Assembly (NCBI GenBank): GCA_958299035.1
Contig: CATQJL010000001.1
Location: forward strand, 29,615,521-29,679,520
Origin: Cylicocyclus nassatus
Taxonomy: Eukaryota > Nematoda > Chromadorea > Rhabditida > Strongylidae
DNA length: 64,000 nucleotides
Reading direction: 5' to 3'
This document shows positions 1 through 12,799 of this stretch, piece by piece. The position numbers and the translations under genes are program-made. The notes beneath the pieces were generated by a model. That model searched no databases, was not told where the DNA came from, and saw nothing but the letters and a program-made list of their open reading frames with translations. How positions within the stretch are numbered: position 1 is the stretch's first letter; the number at the start of each line of letters is the position of its first letter.

Positions 1-1868
1 CCTAATGTATTAGTAGATTTTCGCTCTGTTCCATATGCGAGCATAAACACGTGACTGTTCGATAATAAAAAGAAAGGATTAGAAGTACTAAAGGATTTGT
101 CATTCTCGAGCTAATTCCATTCTTTTTTCTTCATTATATCGGAAAACATTTGTTTTATGAAGTACTCTCAATCGGAATTTATGGTGAACATTGGCAGCCG
201 GGATGTAAGGACAAAAAATAAAATACGGCTTTTCTTGAAAATAGCTCAATAAAGAGTACTTAAACGCGAGTGGTGAACATAATTGTCTACTAGATGTACC
301 AAGACTCCAAGGGAAATTCTTTAGCGCAAGTTTTTTCTTGACTAGAATTTTGTTGGCAAATTGATTTGTACGTTTCAAACCCTTTTTCCAGTTTCTATTA
401 CCAAAACACGATAATTTTTTCACAAGATAAGTATAATAGAAAGTGCTAAACGAAATCCGGGTTTTCACGAACAGGAGGGACATTGTGTGCAAACGCACAT
501 ATGTAATGTAAACCTAAATATTGGCTCAAATGTAATTGGCTGTCACTTCAAACTAAATTCAAAGACGTTTCGTTGTTGTTCTATGGTGAAACCTTGACAC
601 ATAATTATTTCCAAATTCAATTAAATTTAAATAGTCAGAAAAACTGGCTCATATCAATCTTTATGGCATTGATAATTTGAACCATAAACGCATTAAATCT
701 AGCACTGATCCAGTTGTTCATGAGAAACAATTTGTTTCCCTGAATTTTGCCTTGTAAATGTGGTTCTAGATGTGGAATGGGATCTCTTGTACAGTACTTT
801 ATATTTACACTAGAGTCATGAACCAGTCCCGGAACAAAACCATTTGATTTGTGTTTGTTCCCGTTCCATAGAAGGCGACGATAGCGCTCCACGGCACAAT
901 GTTTATTCGGAAAGAAATGTAAACGATCGCAAAGCGTTGGAGGCGAAAATGGCTCACAACGCAAATAAAGCACATAGATGCATTCACCATACTCGTTTAC
1001 CCGCAAAAGGATTTCTGTGCGCATGGAAGTGATTTTTGTACTTATTCAAAGCGTTATATTCCTTCTGCAATTGCAGAACCGTGGGTACATTGGCAGTGGC
1101 GCGCGTTTTTACACGGGTTCCCAGGAAAGTTCGCTCTGAATAGCGATTGATTGTTGTTGTTGTCGTTCTCAGCTGTTGGTCATTAGTGAGAGGGATATAC
1201 GTCAAGCTGTCGTAACGTTATAAGTGTGACAGATAGCACACGAATGCTATAGCGAAAATTCCTCCATTCCCTCTTCCTTCCCTTTCTTTTTCATTTCGCA
1301 ATCATGGTTGTTCTAGTAAGCTTCTGGACCTTGAAAACGGGAACAGCTGAAATGATTTTGTGCTTTGTGGCATTGTTACCGATGTAGGGAATATTGAACT
1401 CAAAAAAACTCTGTTGTGTGAACCGGAAATGTAGTTTATAGTTAGTTTTTATTAGATGCTTATATCAGCCTAAAACCTGTGCTTGATGGCTTGAGAATTC
1501 CCCTATCTCCGAATACTTTGAAATTACATAATTTTCCTTCTATTTTTGCTTTGTTTGCATGTTTCCAAATCCGATTTTTGCCGTTCTTTGTAGCTTCTTC
1601 TAGTCCCCATCCGTCCTAATTTTAGTACTGGGAAAGTTAAGTAGATAATAGTTGCTTTTTGTAGGTTACGTAAAATGGTATGCTTTTGTAAAGCAGATAA
1701 TTGTATGGTTTTTATATCTTTCGTAATTGAATTTTGGCAGCTCTTGGAAAATTTTGTGGTTTGAAAACGCGAATGGAATGCCAAGATTTAGCTGCTACGT
1801 AAATTTTTCCACCTAATAAATAGCTGTTCTGCGCTAGTTCTCTGGATTCAGATTACATTTCCAATCCC
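1..1868. other. no gene recognised
   Basis: AT-rich sequence with stop codons in every frame. The open frames here are short, lack codon bias and lack neighbouring splice signals that would join them into a longer product. I see no repeat unit, RNA gene or convincing promoter. Distal intergenic or intronic DNA is the simplest reading. Confidence 0.5.
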
Positions 1869-1872
1869 TTAA

Positions 1873-2289
1873 AGGCAGTGTCTCACCAAAGTTGAGGTCG
1901 CGCGGATCTTCACATATTCTATTATAGGGACCTCTAAATAAGCCATTGCAACAAGTTCCACTCAATTTGCCCCCCTCAACGCTGAGAAAAATTCCCTCAA
2001 AGTGATACGCGGAGAGCGACTTGGTACGCGCGGACGACTCCTTCGGTCTCCCCCCTTACGCGTTTAAACATGTCCCTCCACTTGGCATCTACCTCCCCTC
2101 TGTTGCTGCCACTGTGGCTGAGGCTGAAGTTGGAACGTACAACTCGTCTACGTTGCTTCCGCGGGGCCTCCAGAAAACGGGGTTTTTGGGCACTACATGC
2201 GATTTTAAGCTTATACAGTGCTAGACAGGGTCCGACAGGCTTGAAAAATGCAAAAATCTCCGCAACCAAATTTTGGTGAGACACTGCCT
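1873..2289. mobile_element. TTAA-flanked inverted-repeat element (MITE), copy 1
   Basis: A 417-bp element starts AGGCAGTGTCTCACCAAA and ends with the reverse complement, TTTGGTGAGACACTGCCT; TTAA sits immediately outside each end (1869-1872 and 2290-2293). The interior is clearly more GC-rich than the surroundings and encodes no transposase, so the element would be non-autonomous. A second copy with the same first ten bases and the same TTAA flanks lies at 55092-55545. TTAA target duplications are a known trait of piggyBac-type transposons. A shorter TA or TWA duplication cannot be excluded, because the junction TTAAAGGC can be divided in more than one way. Confidence 0.8.
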
Positions 2290-2293
2290 TTAA

Positions 2294-5200
2294 TGTTGAA
2301 AAATGTTTTTGTTCCTCCCTTTTTTATTTTTCCTGAATCAACTTAATGGATGTTCTGCAGAAAACGAGGACTCAAGCCGTTGGAAAGAAAAAAAATAGAG
2401 CTTTACCATATCGTTTGGGACTTTGGCATTCTCCATAATATTTCGGATGATGATTTTCTACTTTAGAAATCATCGGTTTATCCAAAACATGCCCAACGAC
2501 TAGATGAGTCATCCTCCAAAAATATCAAATTTTAAGTTAGGGTTGTATGTGCACAAAATTTTCCAGAATTTATTTGAGTAGTTGCTTAGTAACAGCTAAG
2601 CATTCCCTTTAGAAATAAAACATCTTTTATGAAATCTGGTTTGCTCTAGTATTGCCACATTTCCTTTTTGGTTCGATGTTTGAGATTACTCGTAGCTTAT
2701 TTCGCGATTCCCTATGAATAGTCACTTAGATGGCTTGATGAAAATCGAAGAGCACTATAATCCGCTTGCAGGTACTCAAAAAGAAAAGATAAATACGAAT
2801 AAAAGAGTTGATGGCCTGCAAGCGCTTAAGTCGTAGAATATTGCGCTTGTTGTGCAGTGCACATATTAACTTAGTGTCTGTGCGGTGCCAATTTGCCGAC
2901 AATATCTGGGCGTGAAAAAGTTGCTCCTCCGATGCTGGCCACTTGCGCCTGCAAAAAAAATGTCGTCGTAGAGCCCACGTTTGCGAGTGCCGCTGGAATT
3001 TCTCACGGGTAAATGTTGTCGGCAATTGTGCCATCGCAGGGACACGAATTCAAGTAGATCTACTAGCCTATAAATACCATAAATGCAAGTACTATATTTC
3101 TTGAGATCCCCATAACAAAATCACATGTGACCTAAGATTCTTCCAATGTGCTAGTTCTAACAAAGCGCCTTAACAAACTTGGAACCACATCTCTTGCACA
3201 CGCTGTGGAACCTGTCCATGTGCATTGAAAACCGGGTCGATACCCAATACAGCATGCGGTTCTGCATGTGTTTTGTGTGTTTTTTGCGGCTCTTGTGTTT
3301 TGAATCTCTCGTTGTGCTGCTGTGTTCGGTTGTCAAAGCATGTGTGCCTAGTTTAAAGCTTCATTGTCACGCTTTTCTATTCGGTTTCGAAACTGGATTC
3401 GGAATTGTTTTTTTTTGTGCATTGCTGTAACGTTATGCTTGTAGCGATCTTATAATAAGCTTAACACGTCTCAGCTGAACGTTTACTGATGTTATCTCGG
3501 TGTTTGATTTATGTACGCCAACATGGCACACCGAAACCAGTTGTACTGTGCTAAGCGCGACCTCTTGCCCCTGGAACTAGGTTTCGCATTTAAGATTCTT
3601 CCCCGGGTTGAATCGTATTTTCGCGAAATTCTTTACAATGCCTAGTATCATTATCATTATCATCTTCTGCTAGAAACCATCCCTGTTCTCTGCAAAAAGA
3701 AAATTGTGCGAAAAAGAGAGGTTCTATCGCGAATGTTCGTAATCCTCATCAGTTGTGTACTTTTGCATAAGTAAAAAAAAGTTGGTAACAAACTTGACGT
3801 GGCCAGTCTTCTGTAATTTATACTTTCTATATCGAAGACGCTTCGGTGAACTAACCATAAATATAATCATTTTAATCCGAAAGTTAATGCCTCGACAAAA
3901 AGACGGCTCTTCGAGACGAGGAAATCTTTCTACAAACGACAGAGAAGGTTTGCAAATGGAGCAGCCAAAGCGCCTTTTTTGAGCTATTATAATCACAAGC
4001 TACAGAAGATTCAGCGTTATTCGCCCTTGGATACTTCCTAGGAAACTCCAACCTATGCGATAAAAATGATTTTTTTTAAAAGATTTTTGTGAGGAATCCA
4101 AAGGACACCTCTATTTTCATGCTGTTTGAAAATCAATCTAATCACTTACTGTGGTTCCATGCGGGGCACGTTACAAACCTGCATTCACTACTGATGCTGC
4201 AAAATTCGTGTGCTGCATAGTTTATCCGCTCGGCGGACTCTGTGACCACACATCGCGGTTTGCAAGCCGCGCCGCATTTGCAAGCAACGCGGTCTACATG
4301 ACTTGCACTTTTAGACGGGATTTTCTGAAGCTTGAGGTATTTTGTGTTAGCCTTTGAGATAAGGGGAAATTTGCGATATCATCGGCTTATGTGTTTAGTT
4401 TACAGGCTTCCCAGTGGTACCTAATTTTTATTCCAACTTCGCGGAGGCGATGGCTTACAAAATTATAGAAGTGCTTGCAAAGTGCGCTGATGCATATGAA
4501 ATTGCGTCATTCACATCTCGTCCTCTAACAAAATTATCTCTTTTTCCCCTCATCCACTTCTCCTCTCATTTCTTATTTCATCATTTATAATAGGGGAACT
4601 CCGGTAACTTGATTATCTACCTCCCACATCCTATGATGTCTTGAGCTTTTGCAAATCGGATGTCGCTGCTTAGAAGATGCAAAGTAAGCAAGTAGGCTTT
4701 TAAATCCACATCCGCTTACTTAGCCGTGGAAAATGGATCTTTGAATTTAGCGAATCAGAAGACGCTCCCACTCCTTCCGCTTTATCAAATTTTCTCAGAA
4801 ATGTTGTAATCCAATAATCTGACGAAGGCGTATCATTCACTGATTAGTCAGAATCATCGTCTTAGCTTTCTATGCGGTTGTTTGTCGAATAATTTATTCA
4901 AATCGGAAATGTCGTATCAAATTGTCCTAATAATTACTCATTTGATGGTATGATCAGTGAACGCTGTCAAGTTCATATAATAAAATAGCAGTCATCTCTG
5001 TGAGTAATAACTTCTGGAAAACTGGCTTGATTTTTTCTTCCACATTGAAACAATCGTCCAAAACACTTTTTCGAGCGGTTCCATCACCTTTGAACATATG
5101 TTGTGGTGTGAAGAAAATTACTGATCAAATCAATTCGTACTTTACCCTTTTCTGTACTTCTCTCTCTTTCACAATAGCCTAGCCATTCATCAAATTAATG

Positions 5201-6090
5201 GTAATGCACCTAGAATTCGCGGCACAGAGCAGTTGTCTCACATTGGCGGCTCTTCACGTCTCGAACTTCTTCTGGGGGTGATTTAGTGAATTGTTGTGAA
5301 ATTGCGAATGTTCTTAAATAACGCGAACATCCACCCCCTTCTATTTTCCTTTCTTCTCCCAAATGAACCACAATTAGTTTGTGTTTTGAGCCTCATAAAA
5401 AAAGCGTTTTCCTTCTGAGGGAGCGTCCTTCGCGACAATCGCATGTTTCGGAAATTTGCGTCACGCGCTCGCTCTCCTTCGCCTAATTTTCCCTTTCTCC
5501 GTTTTTGTTGCCATCTCGCATCGACTTACATTGTCGTTCATTGTAGTCTTCTTCGAACTTAGAAAAGACACTTCTGTGATAAATGATTACATTTCAGCAA
5601 TTTACCTTCCTTCTCAGTTGTGTACATCTAGAAATTTGCATGTTCTCATTCCATAAAACCAGCATATTAGCATTGAGCAATTATAGTCTCGAGCTTTTTT
5701 TCAGCCTCACCTTTGACCCCAAATTGTCTTGCGCCATCTAATTGCCATCTCCTACTCTAGTAAGCATTCGCAGAACTCATATCGCCATCGTACGAGTATG
5801 TCATTGAATTTTTTTATACAGCCTTAATTTATGGCCGATTGCCAAAATCAACTGCAAACGTGTTATTACCTTGAAACGTCATGTTAATATAGATGTAAAC
5901 ATGTGAGATTCGGGGCGTATAAAAACGAGTCAAATCTAGAAACCAAAAGTGAAAATAGAAGTCGCGTAGTTAGTGGGGTAATCAGGTAGAGAAAAGCGGG
6001 TAGATGGACGCTGTGATCATTATTATCAGTGTATATGTTGACAGAGAATTTGCACATTTTGATTCAGCATCGTACATCTACCGTAATCCC
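2294..6090. other. no gene recognised
   Basis: AT-rich sequence without coding exons, tandem repeats or transposon ends that I can support. Short open frames such as 4151-4357 (+) show no domain and no flanking splice sites consistent with a multi-exon gene. Confidence 0.5.
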
Positions 6091-6099
6091 ACAAAAAGC

Positions 6100-6570
6100 C
6101 GTTCCACAAAATAATGCAACATCATGTCGGACTTGCTTCGCATTGGTGTTGCTGACCGGAACTGAGGTTGCTCCACATCAGTGTTGCAGCAATGGCAGTT
6201 CCACAATATTGCAACATCATGTCGAGGTTGCTTTTCGAAACAAGAATAATGCAACATAATATTGGAGTCGCTCCGCTGAAGTTGCAGGCAACTGTAAACA
6301 TAATATCGTAGTTGCTCCGCATTGATGTTGCAGCAATTGGAAAGTTGAACATGAGGTTGCTCCGCACTACTTTTGCTGCATATTGACATCATAATGCAAC
6401 ATCATGTCGAGCTTGCTAATGCAGCATTGTGTCGAGGTGCTCCGCATTGATGTTGCAGCAAATGGAAAAAGTTGTACTCGAAGTTGCCCCATTAGCTTTG
6501 CAGCAAACAGTGTTCCGAGGTAAACTGAGCAACCAGAAGCTGAGGTTGCTCCGCATCAATGCTGCAGCAA
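6100..6570. repeat. diverged minisatellite, unit about 45 bp
   Basis: About ten degenerate copies of a unit near GAGGTTGCTCCGCATTGATG followed by TTGCAGCAA, alternating with AATGCAACATCATGTCG. Good copies start near 6168, 6310, 6353, 6434 and 6541; others have lost half the unit. Spacing is about 40-60 bp. The open frames on both strands across it are a by-product of the repeat and are not taken as genes. Confidence 0.75.
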
Positions 6571-6849
6571 AGAGGCAAATCCATGCCAAAGCCACAAATG
6601 GCGGGAGACGGTCGAATGGCGCGTATTGATAGATTGCTACTAACTGGGAGAAACAAGGAATTTGTTCAGATTTGAACTGCTATTTCCGGATTCTGGGTGA
6701 TTATCCTTGATTACATTTTCTGGTATAGTGACAAAAATCACGGAACGTAGAAACCTCGCTTTTATAGCAAACGGATCCAGTTTGAAAATGACGGCTGCCA
6801 AAACGCGCGCCATTCGACATACACCCCTAAAGTTTTTCAAATGCAGCAT

Positions 6850-9800
6850 TATGTTGAGGTTACAAATAGATTGCGAAATTAGTTAGCCTGACCTTCCCTT
6901 CCCTTCCGTAGGTCTACTTCTCATTTTTTGGCAAAAGTTATGATTGACTAGCGTGCTGTGAACAAAATCTGTTAAAACATAACAAGACAAGCTAAACACT
7001 ATAAACATGTTTGCGCCAACGTGGCATCAAACCAACCGTTCCATTTCATTTTCTTTTCTTCGCGCCCTGTTTTCGCCGTCGACGATTTCTATCACTATGC
7101 TCAGTATTTGCTCTCTGGGATAAGGGCAACGGTCGAACACATTGTCCTTTTGTTTTGTTACTCTCCTGCGTCCATAATCACCACGAGATATCTCTCTGCG
7201 CTTCGATAATGTAAATAAACAATTCGTATGGGAAATGGTATGTCCTCAAATAAAAAAGGTGTTTCCACAGAATGTGACCACATGACGTTGAGATATGTCC
7301 ATGTGACAAATTGCTTCAAAAGTGTGTAACTTTGAACTTTTCGCATTAGTTTCGACAGTTGTTTGAGTGGCTTTTGCTCGAAAAGTTGACATCAAATAAT
7401 TTTATCAGAGCTGGGCTGAAAATCCAATCTGAAATGAGAAACCTTTCGAAAAAAATTCCGTAGGTAAACAAACAATCACCAATAATTGAAGCGTATCGCT
7501 TTCACTTCCTTGCTGCTTGTTTACCTATGGAATTTTACTGCTTTGGTGAAATATTTTGTTGGGGTATGTAAAGCGGAGGAAAAACCTTCAAGTCTATCTT
7601 GCCACCACTATAACTCTTCTGTGCAACACTTCCTATCACATGCATGGTAGGAAGAAAGAGGCGGGGAGAAAGGTGGCCAGAATGGGGTGTGCCGTAGGCA
7701 TTGCGCGTAGGGAATTCAAAAATACCACGTTTCATATCAGAAATTGCTCGTAGTTTAGCATCAAACGCTACTATAAGAGATCCTCTTCCTTCCATGTAAT
7801 ACTTCTCTCCTTCCTTCTTCCTTCCATTTTTTTATCGCTCAGTTTTACGGTGCGACTGCTCGCTAATGCAGCGCCTTATTTTCGAAAGAATGGAAGTAGT
7901 AGAGATACTCCTCAATGTATAGAATACGCTTATCTTAGTTATACCGTAAATTTATGTGTGCACGCTTAAAGTTCACCCGATTTCGTCATTTGCAACCTCA
8001 ATTATTTGAGCGATAGGAAATTGAATGGTTCCACTTGTCAAAACGAGATTATAGCCTTCCTAGAGCTATTCTATGCAATTACCAAATTGCATTCTTGATC
8101 CCTTCATATCATTCTCTTCGGCCTATGTTGTTTTTCTCAGCTCTGCTCAGCAATCAAACACTCGTCCAATGAATCACACTCCTCCGCTGCTGTATCATAA
8201 GTACTTCGGGGGGTGATAAAAGCCTCTACGTCATGAATGTAGGTGTAGAGCATTTGGTGAACATATCAGCATGGTCTGAGTCATATCGATTGTATTCGAC
8301 GAATATTCGTGTGTTAAGTTCACAGAACAACTTGAATGTGACGTTTAAATATAGTCAGAACATCTGTCATCGTTTCACACAGTCGTTTTGATTCTTTATG
8401 TTTGCGCTGTTACGTGACTGTTCTGTTTAAATTGTTCACTTGGATATTGGACTTCTTGGATAACCTCCAGCCATCTCATCTTGACTCACTCGGGTTACTG
8501 TACTAACGAGGGAATAATCAGAGCTTAACTTAGCCATTCCAAAAAAGAGCTGTATATCATCGTACTCGCCTTAGAACGCTGACTTCAAACCTAAGTTTAT
8601 TACCTGCCGAACGACAACTTGGAAGGAGTTATGAGGGTTCAAACGTGATAAATTATTCGAGTTTCAACGAATATAGTTCGTTAAAAGGCAGCATGAGAGC
8701 GCATTTATAGTGGCCTTGAGTGTGATAATTACAAGGAGTAAGCACATTCATCAAAAATCTAAGATGCGTTGCAGAATACTTGACAAGTTGCACGTCTGAA
8801 CGCTCATAACTCCTTCTAAATAATCGTTTGGCTATAATAAACATGTACTTGGAATCAGCGTTTTGAGACAAGTCTGATGTTTACAGCTTGTTTGGAATGA
8901 CTGAGTTAGTTCTCTGCTAAGCTTTTTGATTTCCAATAAGTCGTTTTGGGGTCGAATGAAATGCTCTTTCGTTCATATCATTTGTTACCATCGTCTAGTC
9001 ATCTCCCAGCGAATAAGTTCGAACAAAAAATCATATGAGCTGTGGGGGGAACTAAAATTTTGCCTGTCTCAAATGTAACGAATTGAATTTAGACATTCAT
9101 CCCTGGTAAACGTTTGGGTCACTTGGTAGCAGTGGTGAGCAGTTAGGGTGAAGTGAAAGAGGGTGAGTGAGTGAAATCAACTCCTAAATTTCTGTACCAA
9201 ACCCATGATTGAGATTGATCGGAAAGTTGCAGGTGCAGGAAATAATGAAAACGTTTATTCACTTTTTTGTTCTTTGTAACAGTTGTCCTCTCATGAAATT
9301 TGGTTGAAGGGTTCTAGAAAACACACTAGGGGCAGTTTTTTTGACTTATCCAGGGCCAAGAAATGCATTTCCAAACTCTCGTCTCCAGTACCGTACTTCC
9401 TCGAGCGGGTCAATCGAGTGCATAGCTGAGAATTTAATTCAGATTCCGCTGAGGATGAATCATAAGAGCTACTGTTGGGATGATCCGTTTTAGAACTTCG
9501 TTAACTGAATTGGGTGAAAATCTCTTTTAAGGAGAGGGTATACTTGGTTAGGTCTGCCTTATCACTATATTTTTCGACAACGGTAAAATCTCGAAGAAAA
9601 AAGTCAATCAGGGTTCGCAGAAAAGGTTTCGAAGTCTAGCTACGAAGTATGAGTCAAAGCCGCAGAGTAATACTACCAGAAACTCAAATTACTTTGCTAA
9701 TCAATCAATGTTTTTGTTGTCAATCTAATGTGTTACTTATATCTTAGAGGATTGATGTCTGTCACATTGCATTAGCATTTTTTTCCATCTCATTGTGCAG

Positions 9801-10920
9801 CCACATGATTTTAAGAATAAGTAAACAGGTGTTCTGCGCTGACTTTTGACTTTTGGAAGTTCTTCAGAGAAAATGTGCCTGGGATGATAGAATAGGCATC
9901 GATGCTATGATAGCCTTCCATTTTTTATTGTAAAGCTGACAGTAGAGCACTTTTGTGACCGTTCTGAGATTGATTTGTGAAGTGTTATGAAGTGTATTTA
10001 CTTTTCTGTCGCTTAAGAACTTTATCTGTTTTGAAATTCAAAACATCACATTACAAAAACAGTGTTATCGCAATGAGCGTTCACCCTTCCCCGTGTTTCA
10101 AAGCAGCTTATTGCCAGCGAACAATGTCACATGTAAAAATTTTTTTTCTATTTGGGTCTTTTTCCGATAAAACAAAAAATAAATTGATTTCGATAGTGAT
10201 GTGGTTTTTATTCCATTGTTGTGGAGATACTCCAAGAAAAATTGCACAATAACGATGGCTTAACATCCGTTTTTCACATCGGATTGATTCGTCTTTGGTC
10301 CATTATGTCACCTATCCGCTTTGTTTCCGGAAGTTACTCTTTGATATAACTTTACTGCGCTAAAGTTTGGTTCAAATTCCGCGCGCAGGTTACCGTTCTC
10401 GTAAGAACGACGTCGGCATCCCGCGATCCACAGTGGTTCCGGATCCAATCTGGATACCCACTGTTTGCTGTGGAACCCGATTTTTTTAAGATTTTTTTGA
10501 TGTTTTCTTAGTAAGACGGAATCGTGCTGCTGATGATCAGCTCTACAGAAACATACTTTCACTGCGCGATCTCGAAAACTTCTTTTCCCAATTGCTCAAA
10601 GTTTGAGAGACCCCGGCTCTCTTGTTACCGCTACATCCACTTCCCAGCCATGTGGTTTTTCATCGTCTCAGATAATTCAAATAGTTGACACATGTACTCT
10701 TGGGATCAGACGTTGGCAAATGTGTGACATCAGTGCTGACATGAATGATGTATAGGAAATGTGAAGTTTACTTAATAATGACATCATCTGTCTTGTCAGC
10801 TCGCTATCTATCAAATGATTTCTAATTTGTTCTTTTTTGAAAACGCACAAGGAATGCGTATCTGGAGATATGTCTAGAAAACCTTGAAATCAGTCATATT
10901 TGGTTCAATCAGTTTCAAGA
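6850..10920. other. no gene recognised; one short hairpin
   Basis: AT-rich non-coding sequence. The only structured item I can support is the inverted repeat at 7452-7536, listed separately. Open frames here (for example 7535-7795 and 10308-10562 on the minus strand) have no recognisable domain. Confidence 0.45.
7452..7536. repeat. short inverted repeat (hairpin)
   Basis: Two 20-bp arms, 7452-7471 and 7517-7536, are reverse complements with one mismatch around the core TAGGTAAACAA, separated by about 45 bp. The size suits a very small MITE or a solo hairpin. No clear target duplication can be assigned because both flanks are A/T-rich. Confidence 0.5.
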
Positions 10921-11989
10921 GGGGTCGGGGGGGGGGGGGGCGGGGGAGGAAGAGCACCACCTTTTTTTCTAAGCGGATGCACCCAAAAAGTCTTTCCTGT
11001 TCATGGAAAGGGCTATCATTGTCAACTTTCTTTAAACTTTGTATTATAAATTCTCTTTTGTCAGTTGCAAATAGTTGTTTTAAGCGGGGGGGGGGGGGGG
11101 GGGAAGGGAGGTAATTTTGTTAATTACAACCTAGACAACATAATCAGAGTCAACTAATGGATCTGCCTGCATACCATTATTATTCGAAATTTTTGGTTAA
11201 TTATTGGAAAGGAGATTATCATTGATGAATAATATAATTTGCTGAACTGCATCACTAACATCTACCAGAGTTCTGTTTCATTGGAAGTTATCTTGTAATT
11301 TCTAGAGTAATGCAAATTAGATAACCGGTTGGTAATGGAATACTCTTTTCGTTTGTTAAATTTGCAGATCAGTTTGGGAATATCTTACTTGAAACATAAT
11401 CCGTTGGCCTGAATGTTTGGACTATGTTTCTTCGAATTCTGTTTTTCTGTGCTATATTTCTGCGTTCTCGAACACATTTTCCGAAAGAGAAGCAGGCAAT
11501 TCCGTTAGAAATGCACTTTGCGTTTGGGAAAGAAAACTGCGTGCAATATACGTGCCTCATGTGTTCATTCTTTGTAGAAAAATCATATTTTAGTCGTCGA
11601 CTATTCATTTTTCCATTTTTGTCTTGGAGTATTGATTTCGTTGTTCAAATGGGCGAATAGCCGAATATTTACACAATCTGATTCGAAATCAAAAAAAAAT
11701 TATCCTCAAATCGATTCTGGCTATACTATGCTTTTTTGCTATCGCTACAATGTTGTTTACCCCCGTGTTGCGTTCGTTCGTTTCCCAATTTCACTTTGTG
11801 CGCCATTTTTCGCATCGTATCGTCCTTGTTTTTGACTTGTCCATCTTCATTTCAGATACTAATCGCATCGCTGTGGCGTCATTTTCGTTCTGGCACGGTG
11901 CCAGTCAACAATTTTGAAACGGGACGCTAGTAACTGGACTCTCTACGTAAGTTATTGAGAAGAATGTATGCTCTTGGAAAGCGTTCGAT

Positions 11990-12400
11990 GTTCGGACGTT
12001 CGCGGGTGCCAGCACGGGTGGCCAGCACGTTACCCGGGTATGGCTTCGTCCGACCGCATGACCACGTGTGCGTGTGTCGGCGAGCTTCGGCCGAACACCG
12101 GCACGCGGGTCTCGGTTCTGGGGCACCCGGGCGCCGCCGAACGGCGAGACAAAGTCCAGAGATTTATGCGTTCCACGGTGTCACCCGGTTCGCATTGTTG
12201 TTTGTGATGTGTTGTTGACTGCTTACCTACTGAAACGGCCGGTCTCGACCGAAACTACACAACGCGCGCCCCCAACGGCGTTCGTTGTTTGCTGTGCTAG
12301 TCGCCGACGGCGAGCGCAAAAATTGCGCGTTCGCGCGAAGATCACTCCGAGTTGATAAGTACGGGTCGCAGTTCAGTCGCCCCCCACCCGCCCCACAAAA
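11990..12400. other. CpG-rich block, no supported gene
   Basis: Around 400 bp is strikingly rich in CG dinucleotides compared with its AT-rich flanks, so every frame stays open by chance and overlapping ORFs appear on both strands. None shows a domain, and they do not join through splice signals into a plausible product. It could be a promoter region, a decayed GC-rich repeat or a fragment of transferred DNA. I cannot tell which from sequence alone. Confidence 0.4.
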
Positions 12401-12799
12401 AAGCCGTTCCACATGTGCGATACCACATCCCGCGCCACTCTTCGCAGAATCTAGCGGTCTCGGTTCTTCCTGAAATAATTGCGTGTGCAGCCTCGTGTGT
12501 GTGATTAATCGTACTACGTGCACTTTGCTAAGCAATAGGTGCTTGCGCCAAATTGCTGTTCGATAGTGCCAAAAATCGTACCTATCCCATTTTTTAGATT
12601 TGTTATAGTGACCGCAAGCGCTCTCACATCGGAAACCTACGTTTACTGATGCGCCACTTGAACTATATTGTGATAATGCGAGCCTCTGTAACAGCTGGCC
12701 AAACTCTAGGACAACATCAGAATCAATTTGATTCGTTATATTTGAGTTCATTAATTCGAACTGCACCTTCTGAGGGCTTGGCATGTTTCACAGAAGGGC

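Noticed and set aside
12227..12784. 185-codon open frame on the minus strand beside the CpG-rich block
   Set aside because: Overlaps plus-strand open frames of equal quality; composition reflects GC content and residues show no family pattern.
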